36,834 nt of DNA, from the NCBI GenBank assembly GCA_903860195.1, contig CAIOPO010000153.1, positions 1 through 36,834 of the forward strand, written 5' to 3'. Positions 1 to 9,898 of the stretch are shown here, piece after piece. Each line of letters opens with the position of its first letter. Position 1 is the stretch's first letter. The notes below the pieces were generated by a model. The model saw nothing but the letters and a program-made list of their open reading frames with translations. It ran no database searches and was not told the DNA's origin. Source of the DNA: an uncultured Opitutia bacterium. GTDB taxonomy: Bacteria > Verrucomicrobiota > Verrucomicrobiia > Opitutales > UBA953. A program made the position numbers and the translations under genes.

Positions 1-3000
1 AGCGAGCCCTGCGTCCGCCAGCTCTTCCTCGGCCGTCCCGCTTCCTGCGCCACCGACCAGGATTTCGAACGCAAGCTCTTCATCCTGGCCAAGCAGGCCC
101 ACAACCGCCTCCGCGCTTCCGGGCAGGACGGTCACTACTACGCCTGCTCCCTGTCCTGCCGGACCATCATCTACAAGGGCATGCTCATGCCCGAGCAGGT
201 CGGACAGTACTTCCCCGACCTCGCCGACTCGGCGATGGACACCGCGCTGGCGCTCGTCCACTCGCGCTTCTCGACGAACACCTTCCCCAGCTGGGAACGC
301 GCCCACCCCTATCACTACATCGCCCACAACGGCGAGATCAACACCCTGCGCGGCAACGTGAACTGGATGAAGGCCCGCGAACCGCTGCTGGCCAGCCCGC
401 TCTTCGGCAAGGACATCGAGAAGATTAAGCCGGTCGTGAACCCCAACGGCTCCGACTCCGCGATGTTCGACAATGTGCTCGAACTCATGGTCATGGGCGG
501 TCGTGAGCTGCCCGAGGCCATGATGATGATGATTCCGGAGCCCTGGATCGGCCACGAGTCGATGAGCCCGGAAAAGAAGGCCTTCTACGAGTATCAGTCC
601 TGCCTCATGGAGCCCTGGGACGGACCCGCCTCGGTCGTCTTCACCGACGGCACCATGATCGGAGCGACGCTTGACCGCAACGGCCTCCGCCCCTCCCGCT
701 ACTACGTCACCAAGGACGATTACGTCATCATGGGTTCCGAGGCCGGCGTGCTGCCGGTCGACCCCGCCAACGTCGCGAGCAAGGGCCGTCTGCAGCCGGG
801 ACGCATGTTCCTCGTCGACATGCAGGAGGGCCGCATCGTCGCCGACGACGAGGTCAAGGCCCGCTACGCCAAGCAGAAGCCCTACCGCGAGTGGCTGGAC
901 AAGAACCTCATCAAGCTCGCCGACATCGCCGACGCCAAGGAAGTCCCCGGCCCCGACCACTCCACGGTCCTCCAGCGCCAGCTGGCCTTCGGCTATACCT
1001 TCGAGGACCTGCGCAAGCTCATGGTCCCCATGGGCAAGGACGGCGTCGAGGCCATCGGCTCGATGGGCACCGACATCCCGCTCGCCGTGCTCTCGAACCA
1101 GTCGAAGCTACTCTACGACTACTTCAAGCAGCTCTTCGCGCAGGTCACCAATCCGCCCATCGACTGCATCCGCGAGGAGATCGTCACCTCGTCGGTCACG
1201 ACCATCGGACCCGAGCGCAACCTGCTCGACCCCCGGCCCGAGAGCGCCCACCTCATCGAACTGCCCTCGCCCATCCTCACGAACGAGGAGCTGGCCAAGC
1301 TCCGCCACGTCGCCCAGGGGCAGTTCCGTTCAGTCACCATCCCCACCCTCTTCGACGCCAAGTCAGGCGCGAAGGGCCTCGAGCAGGCGATGGAGGACCT
1401 CTGCAAGCAGGCCTCCCTCCAGATCGACGCCGGCATCAACCTCATCATCCTGAGCGACCGCGGAGTCGGACGCGACAAGGCCGCCATCCCCGCCCTGCTC
1501 GCCGTTTCCGGCCTGCACCACCACCTCATCCGCGAAGGCAAGCGCACCAAGGTCGGCCTCATCCTCGAGTCCGGCGAGCCGCGCGAGGTGCACCACTTCT
1601 GCACGCTCATCGGCTACGGCTGCGCCGGCATCAACCCCTACCTCGCCTTCGAGACGCTGGATGACATGATCCGCCAGAAGCTCCTGGTGGGCGTCGACCA
1701 CTACACCGCCTGCAAGAACTTCGTGAAGGCCGCGACCAAGGGCATCGTCAAGGTGGCCTCCAAGATCGGCATCTCGACCATCCACAGCTACCTCGGCGCC
1801 CAGATCTTCGAGTGCGTCGGACTCCGCCAGTCGGTGGTGGACCGCTACTTCGTCGGCACGCCGTCCCGCATCGAAGGCGCCGACCTCGAGGCCGTCGCCG
1901 AGGAGACCCTCTCCCGCCACCGCATCGCCTATCCCGAGCGCGTCGACACCCCCGTCACGCTCGGCGTGGGCGGCGATTACCAGTGGCGCAGCGAAGGCGA
2001 AGCCCACCTCTTCAGCCCGCAGGTCATCCACAGCCTCCAGAAGGCCGTCCGCACCGGCAACTATGAGACGTTCAAGGTCTACTCCGGACTCGTGAACGAC
2101 CAGCAGGCCCAGGTCTTCACCCTGCGCGGCCTGCTCGGCTTCAAGCCCCGTCAGCCCGTGCCCATCGAGGAGGTCGAGCCGGTCGAATCGATCCTGCGCC
2201 GCTTCAAGACCGGCGCCATGAGCTACGGCTCGATCTCGAAGGAGGCCCACGAGAGCCTGGCCATCGCGATGAACCGCATCGGCGGCAAGTCCAACACCGG
2301 CGAAGGCGGCGAGGACCCGGAGCGCTTCACCTGGACCAACGAGCAGGGCGACTCCAAGAACTCCGCCATCAAGCAGGTGGCTTCGGGACGCTTCGGCGTC
2401 ACCAGCCGCTACCTCACCAACGCCCGCGAGATCCAGATCAAGATGGCCCAAGGAGCCAAGCCCGGCGAGGGCGGCCAGCTGCCCGGCGGCAAGGTGTACC
2501 CTTGGATCGCCAAGACCCGCCACTCGACCACCGGCGTGGGCCTGATCTCTCCGCCTCCGCACCACGACATCTACTCGATCGAGGACCTGGCGGAACTCAT
2601 CCACGACCTCAAGAACGCCAACCGCGAGGCCCGCGTCAGCGTGAAGCTCGTCTCCGAGGTCGGGGTCGGCACCATCGCCGCCGGCGTCGCCAAGGCGCAT
2701 GCGGACGTCGTGCTCATCTCCGGCTTTGACGGCGGCACCGGCGCCTCGCCCCAGACTTCCATCAAGCACGCCGGCCTCCCCTGGGAGCTCGGCCTCGCCG
2801 AGACCCACCAGACGCTCGTCCTCAACCGCCTGCGCTCCCGCATCGTCGTCGAGACGGACGGCCAGCTGAAGACCGGACGCGACGTCGTCATCGCCGCCCT
2901 CCTCGGCGCCGAGGAGTTCGGCTTCGCCACCGCCCCGCTCGTGACCCTCGGCTGCATCATGATGCGCGTGTGCCACCTCAACACCTGCCCCGTCGGCGTG

Positions 3001-4155
3001 GCCACGCAGGACCCCGAACTGCGCAAGAACTTCACCGGCGATCCCGCCCATGCGGTGAACTTCATGATGTTCATCGCCCAGGAGGTCCGTGAAATCATGG
3101 CCTCCCTCGGCTTCCGTACCCTCAACGAGATGGTGGGACGGACCGACATCCTCGAGGCCCGCAAGGCCGTCGACCACTGGAAGGTGAAGGGCGTGGACCT
3201 GTCCAAGCTGCTCTACCAGCCCGAAGTCGGACCCGAAGTCGGCCGTTTCTGCACCGAGAAGCAGGATCACTCGCTGGAAAAGGGCATGGACCTGTCGGTG
3301 CTGCTCGAGAAGTGCCGTCCGGCCTACGAAAAGGGCCAGAAGGTCGCCTTGGAGCTGCCCATCCGCAACACTCAGCGGGTCGTCGGAACCATCCTCGGCA
3401 ACGAGATCACCAAGCGCCATCCGGACGGCCTTCCCGAAGGCACGGTCCACATCAAGCTCAAGGGCAGCGCCGGCCAGAGCCTCGGAGCCTTCGTACCCAA
3501 GGGCGTGACCATCGAACTGGAAGGCGACGCCAACGACTACGTCGGCAAGGGCCTCTCAGGAGGACGAATCGTCGTCTATCCGGACGCCAAGGCCACCTTC
3601 CCCGCCCATGAGAACATCCTGCTCGGCAACGTGGCGCTCTACGGCGCGACCTCGGGCGAGGCCTACTTCCGCGGCATGGCGGGCGAACGCTTCGGCGTGC
3701 GGAATTCGGGCGTGACCGCGGTCGTAGAAGGCGTGGGCGACCACGGCTGCGAGTACATGACCGGCGGACGGGTCGTCATCCTCGGCGAGACCGGACGCAA
3801 TTTCGCGGCCGGCATGAGCGGGGGCGTGGCCTACGTCTATGACGAGAAGGGCGACTTCGCCACCCGCTGCAACAAGCAGATGGTCGGCCTCGAGAAGCCG
3901 GACGCCAAGGACGCCGAAGAACTCCGCGGCATCGTGCAACGGCACGCCGAACTCACGGGCAGCGAACGGGCCAAGTCACTGCTCAAGGACTGGGCCGCCT
4001 CCGCCGGCAAGTTCGTCAAGGTGATGCCCAAGGACTACAAGCGCGTGCTCCAGGCCATCGCGGCCGCGCAGGCCAAGGGACTCAGCGGCGACGCCGCCCT
4101 CCAGGAGGCCTTCGAGATCAACGCCCGCGACGAGGCCCGCGTCGGCGGCGGCTGA
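1..4155 (+). CDS. gltB: Glutamate synthase (NADPH) large subunit, 5'-truncated by the window
   Basis: This is the alpha subunit of glutamate synthase, which turns 2-oxoglutarate plus glutamine-derived ammonia into glutamate in the cytoplasm. The frame is open from base 1, so the start codon and the N-terminal catalytic Cys of the amidotransferase domain lie outside; 1384 codons are visible against about 1500 in the family. In order one sees the rest of the class-II amidotransferase domain ([11 protein letters not shown] near codons 110-120), the central domain, the FMN-binding synthase domain ([14 protein letters not shown]), the 3Fe-4S cysteines at codons 985, 991 and 996 ([12 protein letters not shown]), and the C-terminal GXXGXXXG beta-helix (for example [15 protein letters not shown]). 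The gltD gene follows after 29 bases, the usual order. The first internal ATG, at 181, is not the real start because homology continues upstream of it. Confidence 0.97.
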   Translation, partial: SEPCVRQLFLGRPASCATDQDFERKLFILAKQAHNRLRASGQDGHYYACSLSCRTIIYKGMLMPEQVGQYFPDLADSAMDTALALVHSRFSTNTFPSWERAHPYHYIAHNGEINTLRGNVNWMKAREPLLASPLFGKDIEKIKPVVNPNGSDSAMFDNVLELMVMGGRELPEAMMMMIPEPWIGHESMSPEKKAFYEYQSCLMEPWDGPASVVFTDGTMIGATLDRNGLRPSRYYVTKDDYVIMGSEAGVLPVDPANVASKGRLQPGRMFLVDMQEGRIVADDEVKARYAKQKPYREWLDKNLIKLADIADAKEVPGPDHSTVLQRQLAFGYTFEDLRKLMVPMGKDGVEAIGSMGTDIPLAVLSNQSKLLYDYFKQLFAQVTNPPIDCIREEIVTSSVTTIGPERNLLDPRPESAHLIELPSPILTNEELAKLRHVAQGQFRSVTIPTLFDAKSGAKGLEQAMEDLCKQASLQIDAGINLIILSDRGVGRDKAAIPALLAVSGLHHHLIREGKRTKVGLILESGEPREVHHFCTLIGYGCAGINPYLAFETLDDMIRQKLLVGVDHYTACKNFVKAATKGIVKVASKIGISTIHSYLGAQIFECVGLRQSVVDRYFVGTPSRIEGADLEAVAEETLSRHRIAYPERVDTPVTLGVGGDYQWRSEGEAHLFSPQVIHSLQKAVRTGNYETFKVYSGLVNDQQAQVFTLRGLLGFKPRQPVPIEEVEPVESILRRFKTGAMSYGSISKEAHESLAIAMNRIGGKSNTGEGGEDPERFTWTNEQGDSKNSAIKQVASGRFGVTSRYLTNAREIQIKMAQGAKPGEGGQLPGGKVYPWIAKTRHSTTGVGLISPPPHHDIYSIEDLAELIHDLKNANREARVSVKLVSEVGVGTIAAGVAKAHADVVLISGFDGGTGASPQTSIKHAGLPWELGLAETHQTLVLNRLRSRIVVETDGQLKTGRDVVIAALLGAEEFGFATAPLVTLGCIMMRVCHLNTCPVGVATQDPELRKNFTGDPAHAVNFMMFIAQEVREIMASLGFRTLNEMVGRTDILEARKAVDHWKVKGVDLSKLLYQPEVGPEVGRFCTEKQDHSLEKGMDLSVLLEKCRPAYEKGQKVALELPIRNTQRVVGTILGNEITKRHPDGLPEGTVHIKLKGSAGQSLGAFVPKGVTIELEGDANDYVGKGLSGGRIVVYPDAKATFPAHENILLGNVALYGATSGEAYFRGMAGERFGVRNSGVTAVVEGVGDHGCEYMTGGRVVILGETGRNFAAGMSGGVAYVYDEKGDFATRCNKQMVGLEKPDAKDAEELRGIVQRHAELTGSERAKSLLKDWAASAGKFVKVMPKDYKRVLQAIAAAQAKGLSGDAALQEAFEINARDEARVGGG

Positions 4156-4184
4156 ACCCAACGACGACTCCAAAGCAGACCATC

Positions 4185-5669
4185 ATGGGAAAACCTACCG
4201 GATTCATCGAGTTCCAGCGTGAACTCCCCAAGGACCGCGACGCGCTCACCCGCATCGGCGACTGGAAGGAGATCCACAACCATCACGACGAGGCCAAGCT
4301 CCGCACCCAGGGCTCCCGCTGCATGGACTGCGGCGTGCCCTTCTGCCACACCGGCAAGCTGATCAGCGGCATGGCCAGCGGCTGCCCGATCAACAACCTC
4401 ATCCCTGAGTTCAACGACCTCGTCTACAAGGGCCTCTGGCAGGAGGCGCTCGAACGGCTGCACCGCACCAACAACTTCCCGGAATTCACCGGCCGCGTCT
4501 GCCCCGCCCCCTGCGAAGGCTCCTGCGTGGTCGGCATCAGCCGCCCCCCGGTGACGATCAAGAACATCGAAGTCTCGATCATCGACAAGGGATGGGAGAA
4601 CGGCTGGGTCCAGCCCCGCCCTCCGGCCCGTCGCACCGGCAAGAAGGTCGCCGTCGTCGGTTCCGGTCCCGCCGGACTTTCGGCCGCCGCCCAGCTGAAC
4701 TACGCCGGTCACAACGTCACGGTCTTCGAACGCGACGACCGCCCGGGAGGCCTGCTCATGTACGGCATCCCGAACATGAAGCTCGACAAGCAGGAGGTCG
4801 TGCTCCGCCGCATCAAGCTGCTGGAGGACGAGGGCGTGACCTTCAAGTGCGGCGTGAACGTCGGACAGGACCTTCCGGTCGAGAAGCTCCGCAAGGACTT
4901 CGACGCGGTCGTCGTCTGCACCGGCGCCACCAAGCCCCGCGACCTCACGGTCGACGGCCGGGCCGCCAAGGGCGTGCACTTCGCGATGGAGTTCCTGCGC
5001 GCGAACACCAAGAACCTCCTCGACGGCAAAGCCCCCGACGCGACCATCAGCGCCAAGGGCAAGGACGTCGTCATCATCGGCGGCGGCGACACCGGCACGG
5101 ACTGCGTCGGCACCTCGCTGCGCCACGGCTGCCGCTCGGTCACCCAGGTCGAGATCATGGCCAAATCCCCCCTCACCCGCGCCAAGGACAACCCCTGGCC
5201 GGAATGGCCCAAGACCTACAAGGTCGACTACGGCCAGGAAGAGGCCGCCGCCAAGTTCGGCGCCGACCCCCGCGTCTATCTCACGACCGCCACCAAGGTG
5301 GAGGCCGATGAGAACGGTCAGGTCAAGGCGGTCCACACGGTGCAAGTCGAATGGAAGAAGGACGAAAAGGGCGTCTTCGGCCCCCAGAAGGTCCCGGGCA
5401 CGGAAAAAGCAATGCCCGCCCAGCTGGTGCTGCTGGCCATGGGCTTCCTCGGACCTGAACAGCCGCTCCTCGAGTCCCTCGGACTCGAACGCGACCCGCG
5501 CTCCAACGTCAAGGCGGAGCACGGCAAGTTCACGACCAACGTCCCCGGCGTCTTCGCCGCGGGCGACTGCCGCCGCGGCCAGTCCCTCGTGGTCTGGGCC
5601 TTCAATGAAGGTCGTGGCGCGGCCCGTGAGTGCGACCGCTACCTCATGGGACGGACGGAACTGCCCTGA
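4185..5669 (+). CDS. gltD: Glutamate synthase (NADPH) small subunit
   Basis: The 494-residue beta subunit takes electrons from NADPH and passes them through FAD and iron-sulfur clusters to GltB. N-terminal cluster cysteines are visible at residues 46, 49, 54 and 67 (CMDCGVPFC...C) and at 106, 110 and 114 (CPAPCEGSC). The FAD Rossmann motif VVGSGPAG lies at about 157-164, and a second dinucleotide motif ([10 protein letters not shown]) for NADPH lies near residue 300. Length is normal. It begins 29 bases after gltB stops, so the two are almost certainly one transcript. No clear Shine-Dalgarno sequence precedes the ATG; the start is supported by the family N-terminus ([12 protein letters not shown]). 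A strong hairpin terminator follows. Confidence 0.97.
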   Translation: MGKPTGFIEFQRELPKDRDALTRIGDWKEIHNHHDEAKLRTQGSRCMDCGVPFCHTGKLISGMASGCPINNLIPEFNDLVYKGLWQEALERLHRTNNFPEFTGRVCPAPCEGSCVVGISRPPVTIKNIEVSIIDKGWENGWVQPRPPARRTGKKVAVVGSGPAGLSAAAQLNYAGHNVTVFERDDRPGGLLMYGIPNMKLDKQEVVLRRIKLLEDEGVTFKCGVNVGQDLPVEKLRKDFDAVVVCTGATKPRDLTVDGRAAKGVHFAMEFLRANTKNLLDGKAPDATISAKGKDVVIIGGGDTGTDCVGTSLRHGCRSVTQVEIMAKSPLTRAKDNPWPEWPKTYKVDYGQEEAAAKFGADPRVYLTTATKVEADENGQVKAVHTVQVEWKKDEKGVFGPQKVPGTEKAMPAQLVLLAMGFLGPEQPLLESLGLERDPRSNVKAEHGKFTTNVPGVFAAGDCRRGQSLVVWAFNEGRGAARECDRYLMGRTELP

Positions 5670-5690
5670 GGCGCCCGCAGCTCCCCGACG

Positions 5691-5720
5691 AGGCCCGGCC
5701 GCAAGCCGGGCCTCTTTGTT
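5691..5720 (+). terminator. Rho-independent terminator after gltBD
   Basis: A perfect 9-bp stem (AGGCCCGGC at 5691-5699 paired with GCCGGGCCT at 5705-5713) closes a CGCAA loop and is followed by CTTTGTT. It lies 22 bases after the gltD stop codon, so it most likely ends the gltBD transcript. Confidence 0.85.
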
Positions 5721-5747
5721 CACGCAGGGAGGGATTGCCCCGGCGGC

Positions 5748-6518
5748 ATGCCAAGTCACTCTGCCGGCATGGCGATCGATGGAAGTCTCAAGGACGCGGC
5801 CCTGGCCACCGCCCTGGCCGCAGGCGACCTGCTCCGCCACGGAGCGTCCCGCAAGGTCAACTCCAGCACCGACGACGACGTGAAGATGCAGGCCGACGTC
5901 GACTCGGAGCAGCTCGTCCGGGACCGACTCAAGGGCACCGGCCTGCCGGTCATCGGCGAAGAACTTGGCGGCGACCCTGCCCTCTTCGAGTCCAAGGAAC
6001 TCTACTGGGTGGTCGACCCTCTGGACGGCACCTACAACTACCTGCGGGGACAGCCGGCCACCTGCGTCTCCCTCGGTCTGATGCGGGGATCCGAGCCCGT
6101 CCTGGGCGTGATCCGGGACTTCACGGCGGACCGTACCTACCTGGGCATCCCCGGCGAAGGAACCACGGTGAACGGCCTCCGTATCACTCCGCGGTGGGCG
6201 GAAACGGTGGCTGACGCCTGCATCATGACCGGATTCCCGGCCGCGGCCGACAAGTCGCCCCAAGCCCTCGGGCTCTTCATGGAACAGGTGAGGCGCTACA
6301 AGAAGATCCGCATGATCGGATCGGCCGCGCTGGCGCTCGCCTACGTCGGAGAAGGAGTGGCGGACACCTATTACGAATCGGGCACGAATCTCTGGGACGT
6401 GGCGGCGGGGCTGGCCATCATCAAGGCCTCGGGAGGACACTACCGGCTGGTGCCGACCGGACGCAGGCCCCTGAACTACGACCTCTGGGCGTCCGCCCGC
6501 GAGGAGTGGACGCGCTGA
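5748..6518 (+). CDS. Inositol monophosphatase family phosphatase
   Basis: A 256-residue Mg2+-dependent sugar/nucleotide phosphatase of the inositol monophosphatase fold. The metal-binding motifs are intact: GEE at 70-72, WVVDPLDGTYNY at 87-98 (metal ligands Asp90 and Asp93) and WDVAAG at 216-221 with Asp217. The exact substrate cannot be read from the sequence. Possibilities are inositol phosphate, 3'-phosphoadenosine 5'-phosphate, or histidinol phosphate (HisN type), the last being interesting because hisB, hisC and hisH lie in the same window. An internal ATG at residue 8 (base 5769) is an alternative start. A GGGAGGG stretch lies about 13 bases before the first ATG, which favours 5748. The downstream membrane-protein gene overlaps its 3' end. 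Confidence 0.88.
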   Translation: MPSHSAGMAIDGSLKDAALATALAAGDLLRHGASRKVNSSTDDDVKMQADVDSEQLVRDRLKGTGLPVIGEELGGDPALFESKELYWVVDPLDGTYNYLRGQPATCVSLGLMRGSEPVLGVIRDFTADRTYLGIPGEGTTVNGLRITPRWAETVADACIMTGFPAAADKSPQALGLFMEQVRRYKKIRMIGSAALALAYVGEGVADTYYESGTNLWDVAAGLAIIKASGGHYRLVPTGRRPLNYDLWASAREEWTR

Positions 6519-7033
6519 CGGGTTCTGCGTCGACAACGCCACTTACGGCCCCATCCTACGGGTCCATGCTCAACGCATCGGTCGCCGTCGCCGGCACGTC
6601 CTTCGAAGTCTCGCTGGCCAAGCATGCCGAATCGGTCTTCGGACAGCCGGTCGGCTCGATGGGACTCTGGATCGCCGTGGCCATGGCCGCGGTCTACGTG
6701 CCTTTGCTCGGAAGGCTGGCCGCCAGGCACTTCTTCGGCACCGAATCGTCGCTGGTCGGGCTCGGCGCGGCCGGCATCGTCTCCGTCACCCTCACGTTCG
6801 CCGTGGCCTGCATGGCCGACAGCAGCCTGCACGGCCTGATTCCGGCCAGCTTGCACACGCTCAGCGTCTCGCTCTGCACCGCCACCGCTCTGCTGCTCGT
6901 GACCAGCGCCTGCGCACAGGTGCTGAGCATGGGCTTCGGACCCTCGCTCGGCCTGCAGCTGGTATTCTGGAACATCGTCCTCCTCGCACGGCTGGCCACC
7001 CGGTTCCTGACCGAGTTCTGGACCAACGTCTGA
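6506..7033 (+). CDS. Small polytopic membrane protein of unknown function
   Basis: I do not recognise this family. From the GTG at 6506, which overlaps the preceding gene by 13 bases, it is 175 residues; an ATG at 6566 would give 155 and cannot be excluded. There are about four hydrophobic stretches: residues 54-70, 82-104, 112-140 and 147-165. The early part (residues 20-50) is polar and Ser/Thr/Ala-rich. No catalytic or binding motif is visible. The overlap suggests coexpression with the inositol-monophosphatase-like enzyme, but there is no other functional clue. The gene converges on ppc with only 18 bases between stop codons. Confidence 0.7.
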   Translation: MDALTGSASTTPLTAPSYGSMLNASVAVAGTSFEVSLAKHAESVFGQPVGSMGLWIAVAMAAVYVPLLGRLAARHFFGTESSLVGLGAAGIVSVTLTFAVACMADSSLHGLIPASLHTLSVSLCTATALLLVTSACAQVLSMGFGPSLGLQLVFWNIVLLARLATRFLTEFWTNV

Positions 7034-7061
7034 GACCGGAGGGCTTCGCCTTCAGCCGGTC
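7034..7061. terminator. Possible bidirectional hairpin between the membrane-protein gene and ppc
   Basis: GACCGG (7034-7039) and CCGGTC (7056-7061) form an interrupted stem with an inner AGG/CCT pairing and a GCTTCG loop. It sits in the 18-base gap between two convergent stop codons and runs into the last codons of ppc. No T-run follows on the plus strand, so termination is only a suggestion. Confidence 0.3.
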
Positions 7062-9805
7062 GCCTGCAGTCCGGCGGCGATGGCGTTGAGGGAAAGGAGC
7101 ATCTGGGGCAGCAAGGCGTCGGCCTCCTTCTTCTCGCCCGCGGCGACATGACGTCTCCAGTCCTTGAGGATGGCCACCTGCTGTTCGTGCAGGAGGTCGA
7201 TGGCCGACTCACGCAGTCCGATGACTTTCTTGAGCCGGGGACGTCCGGCGGTGAGGCGTCCCTCCGAGACCTCATCCAGCAGGCGGCGGGTCAGGGAATG
7301 CTCCGCCAGCACGCGCCCGAGGAATTCACGCCGCAGCTTGCGGTCGGTCACCATGCCGCCGTAAAGCCGCATCATGGTCCGGTTGGCGGCGAGGACGCTG
7401 GTCGAGGCGTTCTTGAGCATGTACCGGAGGGGAGCCCAGTCGTCGTGGTGCTTCACGATGAGCTCATAACCCTTCGGATCCTCCTCCTTGAGCCGGGCGA
7501 GGGCCGAGCCCACCCCATACCAGCCTGAAAGGTAGAAACGCGCCTGGCTCCAGGCGAAGACCCAGGGGATGGCCCGCAGGTCCTCCAGGGAGGCGGCGCC
7601 GGTGCGCCGGGAAGGACGCGAGCCGATGCGGCTCGCCTCAATCACGTCGATCGGGGTCGCCTGTCGGAAGAATTCGATGAACCGCGGGGTGCGGATGAGC
7701 TCCTGATAGGCTTCGCGTGAGAATTCCGCGAGGCGGTCCATCACCTTGCCCTGGGAGACCTCGCTGCGCACGGAGACTTCGTGCAGCAGGGTGTTCTGGG
7801 TCACGCCCGCGGTCAGCAGCTCAAGGTTGTTCACCGCCGTGATGTGATTGGCGTACTTCTTGGTGATGGTCTCCCCCTGCTCGGTGATGCGGAACTGTCC
7901 GTTGATCGTGCCGGGAGGCAGGGCGTCGATGAAACGGTGCGTGGGGCCGGCTCCGCGGGAGATCGTGCCGCCCCGGCCGTGGAAGAAGACGACGCGGACT
8001 CCGTGCTTGGCCCCGATGCCGGCCAGGTTCTGTTGGGCGCGATAAAGGTTCCAGAGGGAGGCCAGGATGCCGCCGTCCTTGTTGGAGTCGGAATAGCCGA
8101 TCATGACCTGCTGCACGAGGCCGTCGGTCAGTCCGGCGTCACGGCGCGCCTCAAGGGTGCGCCGGGTCATCGGATGGGCGAGGAACTCATCCAGGATGCC
8201 CGTGCTCCTTTCAAGGTCGCCGATGGTCTCGAACAGGGGCACAACCGGCAGGAGGCAGTGGGCCTCGTCCGGCCCGCCGGCCGTCAGTCCGGCCTCGCGG
8301 GCCAGGAGGTAGACCGAAAGGAGGTCGGAGACCGAGCGGGTCATGCTGACGATCAGGGAGCCGATGCCGGCCGAACCATGGGCGCCGACGTGCTCGACGA
8401 GGCCGCGATAACAGGCGATGACGGCGTCCGCCTCCGCGCCTACGCTCACCTGCTCACGCAGGAACGGGCGGGGGGAACGGAGCTCGGAATCCAGGAAGCC
8501 GAGCCGGCGGGATTCCTCCCATTGTCCGTAGTCGTGATCCGACTGCCCGGCGGCGGCCAGGAGCTGGCCGATCGCACGGTCGTGGAAGGCGCTGTTCTGG
8601 CGGATGTCCAGGCAGGCCATGTGGAAGCCGAACGTCCGCAGGAACCGCACCAGCGGGTCGATTTCCGAACGGGCGATGCGACCGGCGCCGACTTCGATCA
8701 GGGTTTCGCGCAGGAAGAGGAGGTCGGCCACCACGCCGTCCGGGGTGGAGTGCTGCCCGGGCTGCACGGCCTCACCCGCGCGCGGCACACGCAGTCGGCA
8801 GAGATTGATGTATTGGCGCCAGGTCTCCCCGAGATTGCGCTTCAGGGCGGCTTCGCCGGCTTCGCCGTGGGCGGCCGCATGCTTCTCGACCTGCTTGATG
8901 AAGACCGGCGGAGGCTCCTGGAGATGGTCCCCCAGTGAAAGCCGCTGGCCGAGCTGGTCCAGACGCTCATGGCAGATGCCGAGGGCCGCGGCCCGGAGCT
9001 GGTCCAGGGCGCCCTTGGTGACCTCGGCGGTGACCAGCGGATGGCCGTCACGGTCCCCGCCCACCCAGGTGCCGAGGGAGATGTGCGGCAGGGCGTCGGG
9101 ATGCTCGATGCGCTCCGGCTCGAAACCGGCCTCCTCCCAGGCCTGACGCAGCCGGAGGTCCATGCTGACCACGGCGTCCGGGAAGACCTTGGTGAGGAAA
9201 TAGAGGACGTTGCGGAGCTCGGACTGCACGTCCGGCTTCTGCTGGTAGAATTCTCCGGTGCGCCAGAGCCGCTCCAGCGCCACTTTGATCTCCTCGCGGA
9301 TGGCGCGCTGCTCGGCGGCGGTCCACATGTTGTTCTCGCGGCGGACGAGGAGCTTGTAGATCTCGCGGTGGATCTCCAGCACGGTGGCGCGCTTGGCCTC
9401 GGTCGGATGCGCGGTTAGGACCGGCTCGATGACGATGCGGGAGAGACGCTTGGCGATCTGACGGTCGGTCAGCTCGGCGTCCTTCATCTCCTTGAGGGCC
9501 CGGCCCCATGAGCCGGGATCGGACGCCAGGCCGTCACGGTCCTCGCGGAGACGCTTGGACTGGGCCGAGGCGTTCTCCTCCACCATGTTCAGGAGCTGGA
9601 AGGCGATGGAGTAGGCCTGCACGCCGCGGTAGGAGAAGATCTGGACGCCGCGCAGCTTGCGCTTGCCCATCCACGGCAAGGTGCCGGCGATGTCCTTGTG
9701 CCCGAGCTGCTCGAGCACCTCGACGAAGCAGGACATCATGAAGTCGAGGTCCTTGTCGACCTTGCGGAGGCCCTTGGCCAGATCGGTGCTGATGGCGGTG
9801 CCCAT
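7052..9805 (-). CDS. ppc: Phosphoenolpyruvate carboxylase
   Basis: This enzyme carboxylates PEP with bicarbonate to oxaloacetate, refilling the TCA cycle. The protein is 917 residues from the ATG at 9805 (MGTAISTDLAKG), a normal length; an upstream in-frame start at 9850 would add 15 Arg-rich residues unlike the family. Visible motifs are VLTAHPTEAKR (catalytic His), GGDRDGHP (usually GGDRDGNP), GYSDSNKDGG (usually GYSDSAKDAG), FHGRGGTISRG with the catalytic His and Arg, and the conserved C-terminal TG. These substitutions suggest a divergent clade rather than loss of function, since the catalytic residues remain. No Shine-Dalgarno is seen. It is divergent from the helicase gene across 93 bases. 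Confidence 0.95.
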   Translation of the reverse strand: MGTAISTDLAKGLRKVDKDLDFMMSCFVEVLEQLGHKDIAGTLPWMGKRKLRGVQIFSYRGVQAYSIAFQLLNMVEENASAQSKRLREDRDGLASDPGSWGRALKEMKDAELTDRQIAKRLSRIVIEPVLTAHPTEAKRATVLEIHREIYKLLVRRENNMWTAAEQRAIREEIKVALERLWRTGEFYQQKPDVQSELRNVLYFLTKVFPDAVVSMDLRLRQAWEEAGFEPERIEHPDALPHISLGTWVGGDRDGHPLVTAEVTKGALDQLRAAALGICHERLDQLGQRLSLGDHLQEPPPVFIKQVEKHAAAHGEAGEAALKRNLGETWRQYINLCRLRVPRAGEAVQPGQHSTPDGVVADLLFLRETLIEVGAGRIARSEIDPLVRFLRTFGFHMACLDIRQNSAFHDRAIGQLLAAAGQSDHDYGQWEESRRLGFLDSELRSPRPFLREQVSVGAEADAVIACYRGLVEHVGAHGSAGIGSLIVSMTRSVSDLLSVYLLAREAGLTAGGPDEAHCLLPVVPLFETIGDLERSTGILDEFLAHPMTRRTLEARRDAGLTDGLVQQVMIGYSDSNKDGGILASLWNLYRAQQNLAGIGAKHGVRVVFFHGRGGTISRGAGPTHRFIDALPPGTINGQFRITEQGETITKKYANHITAVNNLELLTAGVTQNTLLHEVSVRSEVSQGKVMDRLAEFSREAYQELIRTPRFIEFFRQATPIDVIEASRIGSRPSRRTGAASLEDLRAIPWVFAWSQARFYLSGWYGVGSALARLKEEDPKGYELIVKHHDDWAPLRYMLKNASTSVLAANRTMMRLYGGMVTDRKLRREFLGRVLAEHSLTRRLLDEVSEGRLTAGRPRLKKVIGLRESAIDLLHEQQVAILKDWRRHVAAGEKKEADALLPQMLLSLNAIAAGLQATG

Positions 9806-9898
9806 GCGACGCGAGTCGTAGCACGGTGCTCGCAATCGCCGCAACCGCAAACGACCCGGCTTGCGTCCGGTCCAAGTCCGCTTTTGGTCACGGTCGCC

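Noticed and set aside
1363-3450. Long open frame (695 codons) on the minus strand inside gltB
   Set aside because: It is antisense to conserved gltB codons and has shadow composition (runs of Gly, Asp, Val, Leu and His without domains). It arises from GC-rich codon bias.
4035-6542. Long minus-strand open frame (835 codons) across gltD and the phosphatase gene
   Set aside because: It crosses several real genes and a terminator, has no recognisable domain, and is compositionally a shadow.
9698-9898. Upstream extension of the helicase to 9698
   Set aside because: The added 67 residues are antisense to ppc and unlike helicases; homology begins at the ATG at 9899.
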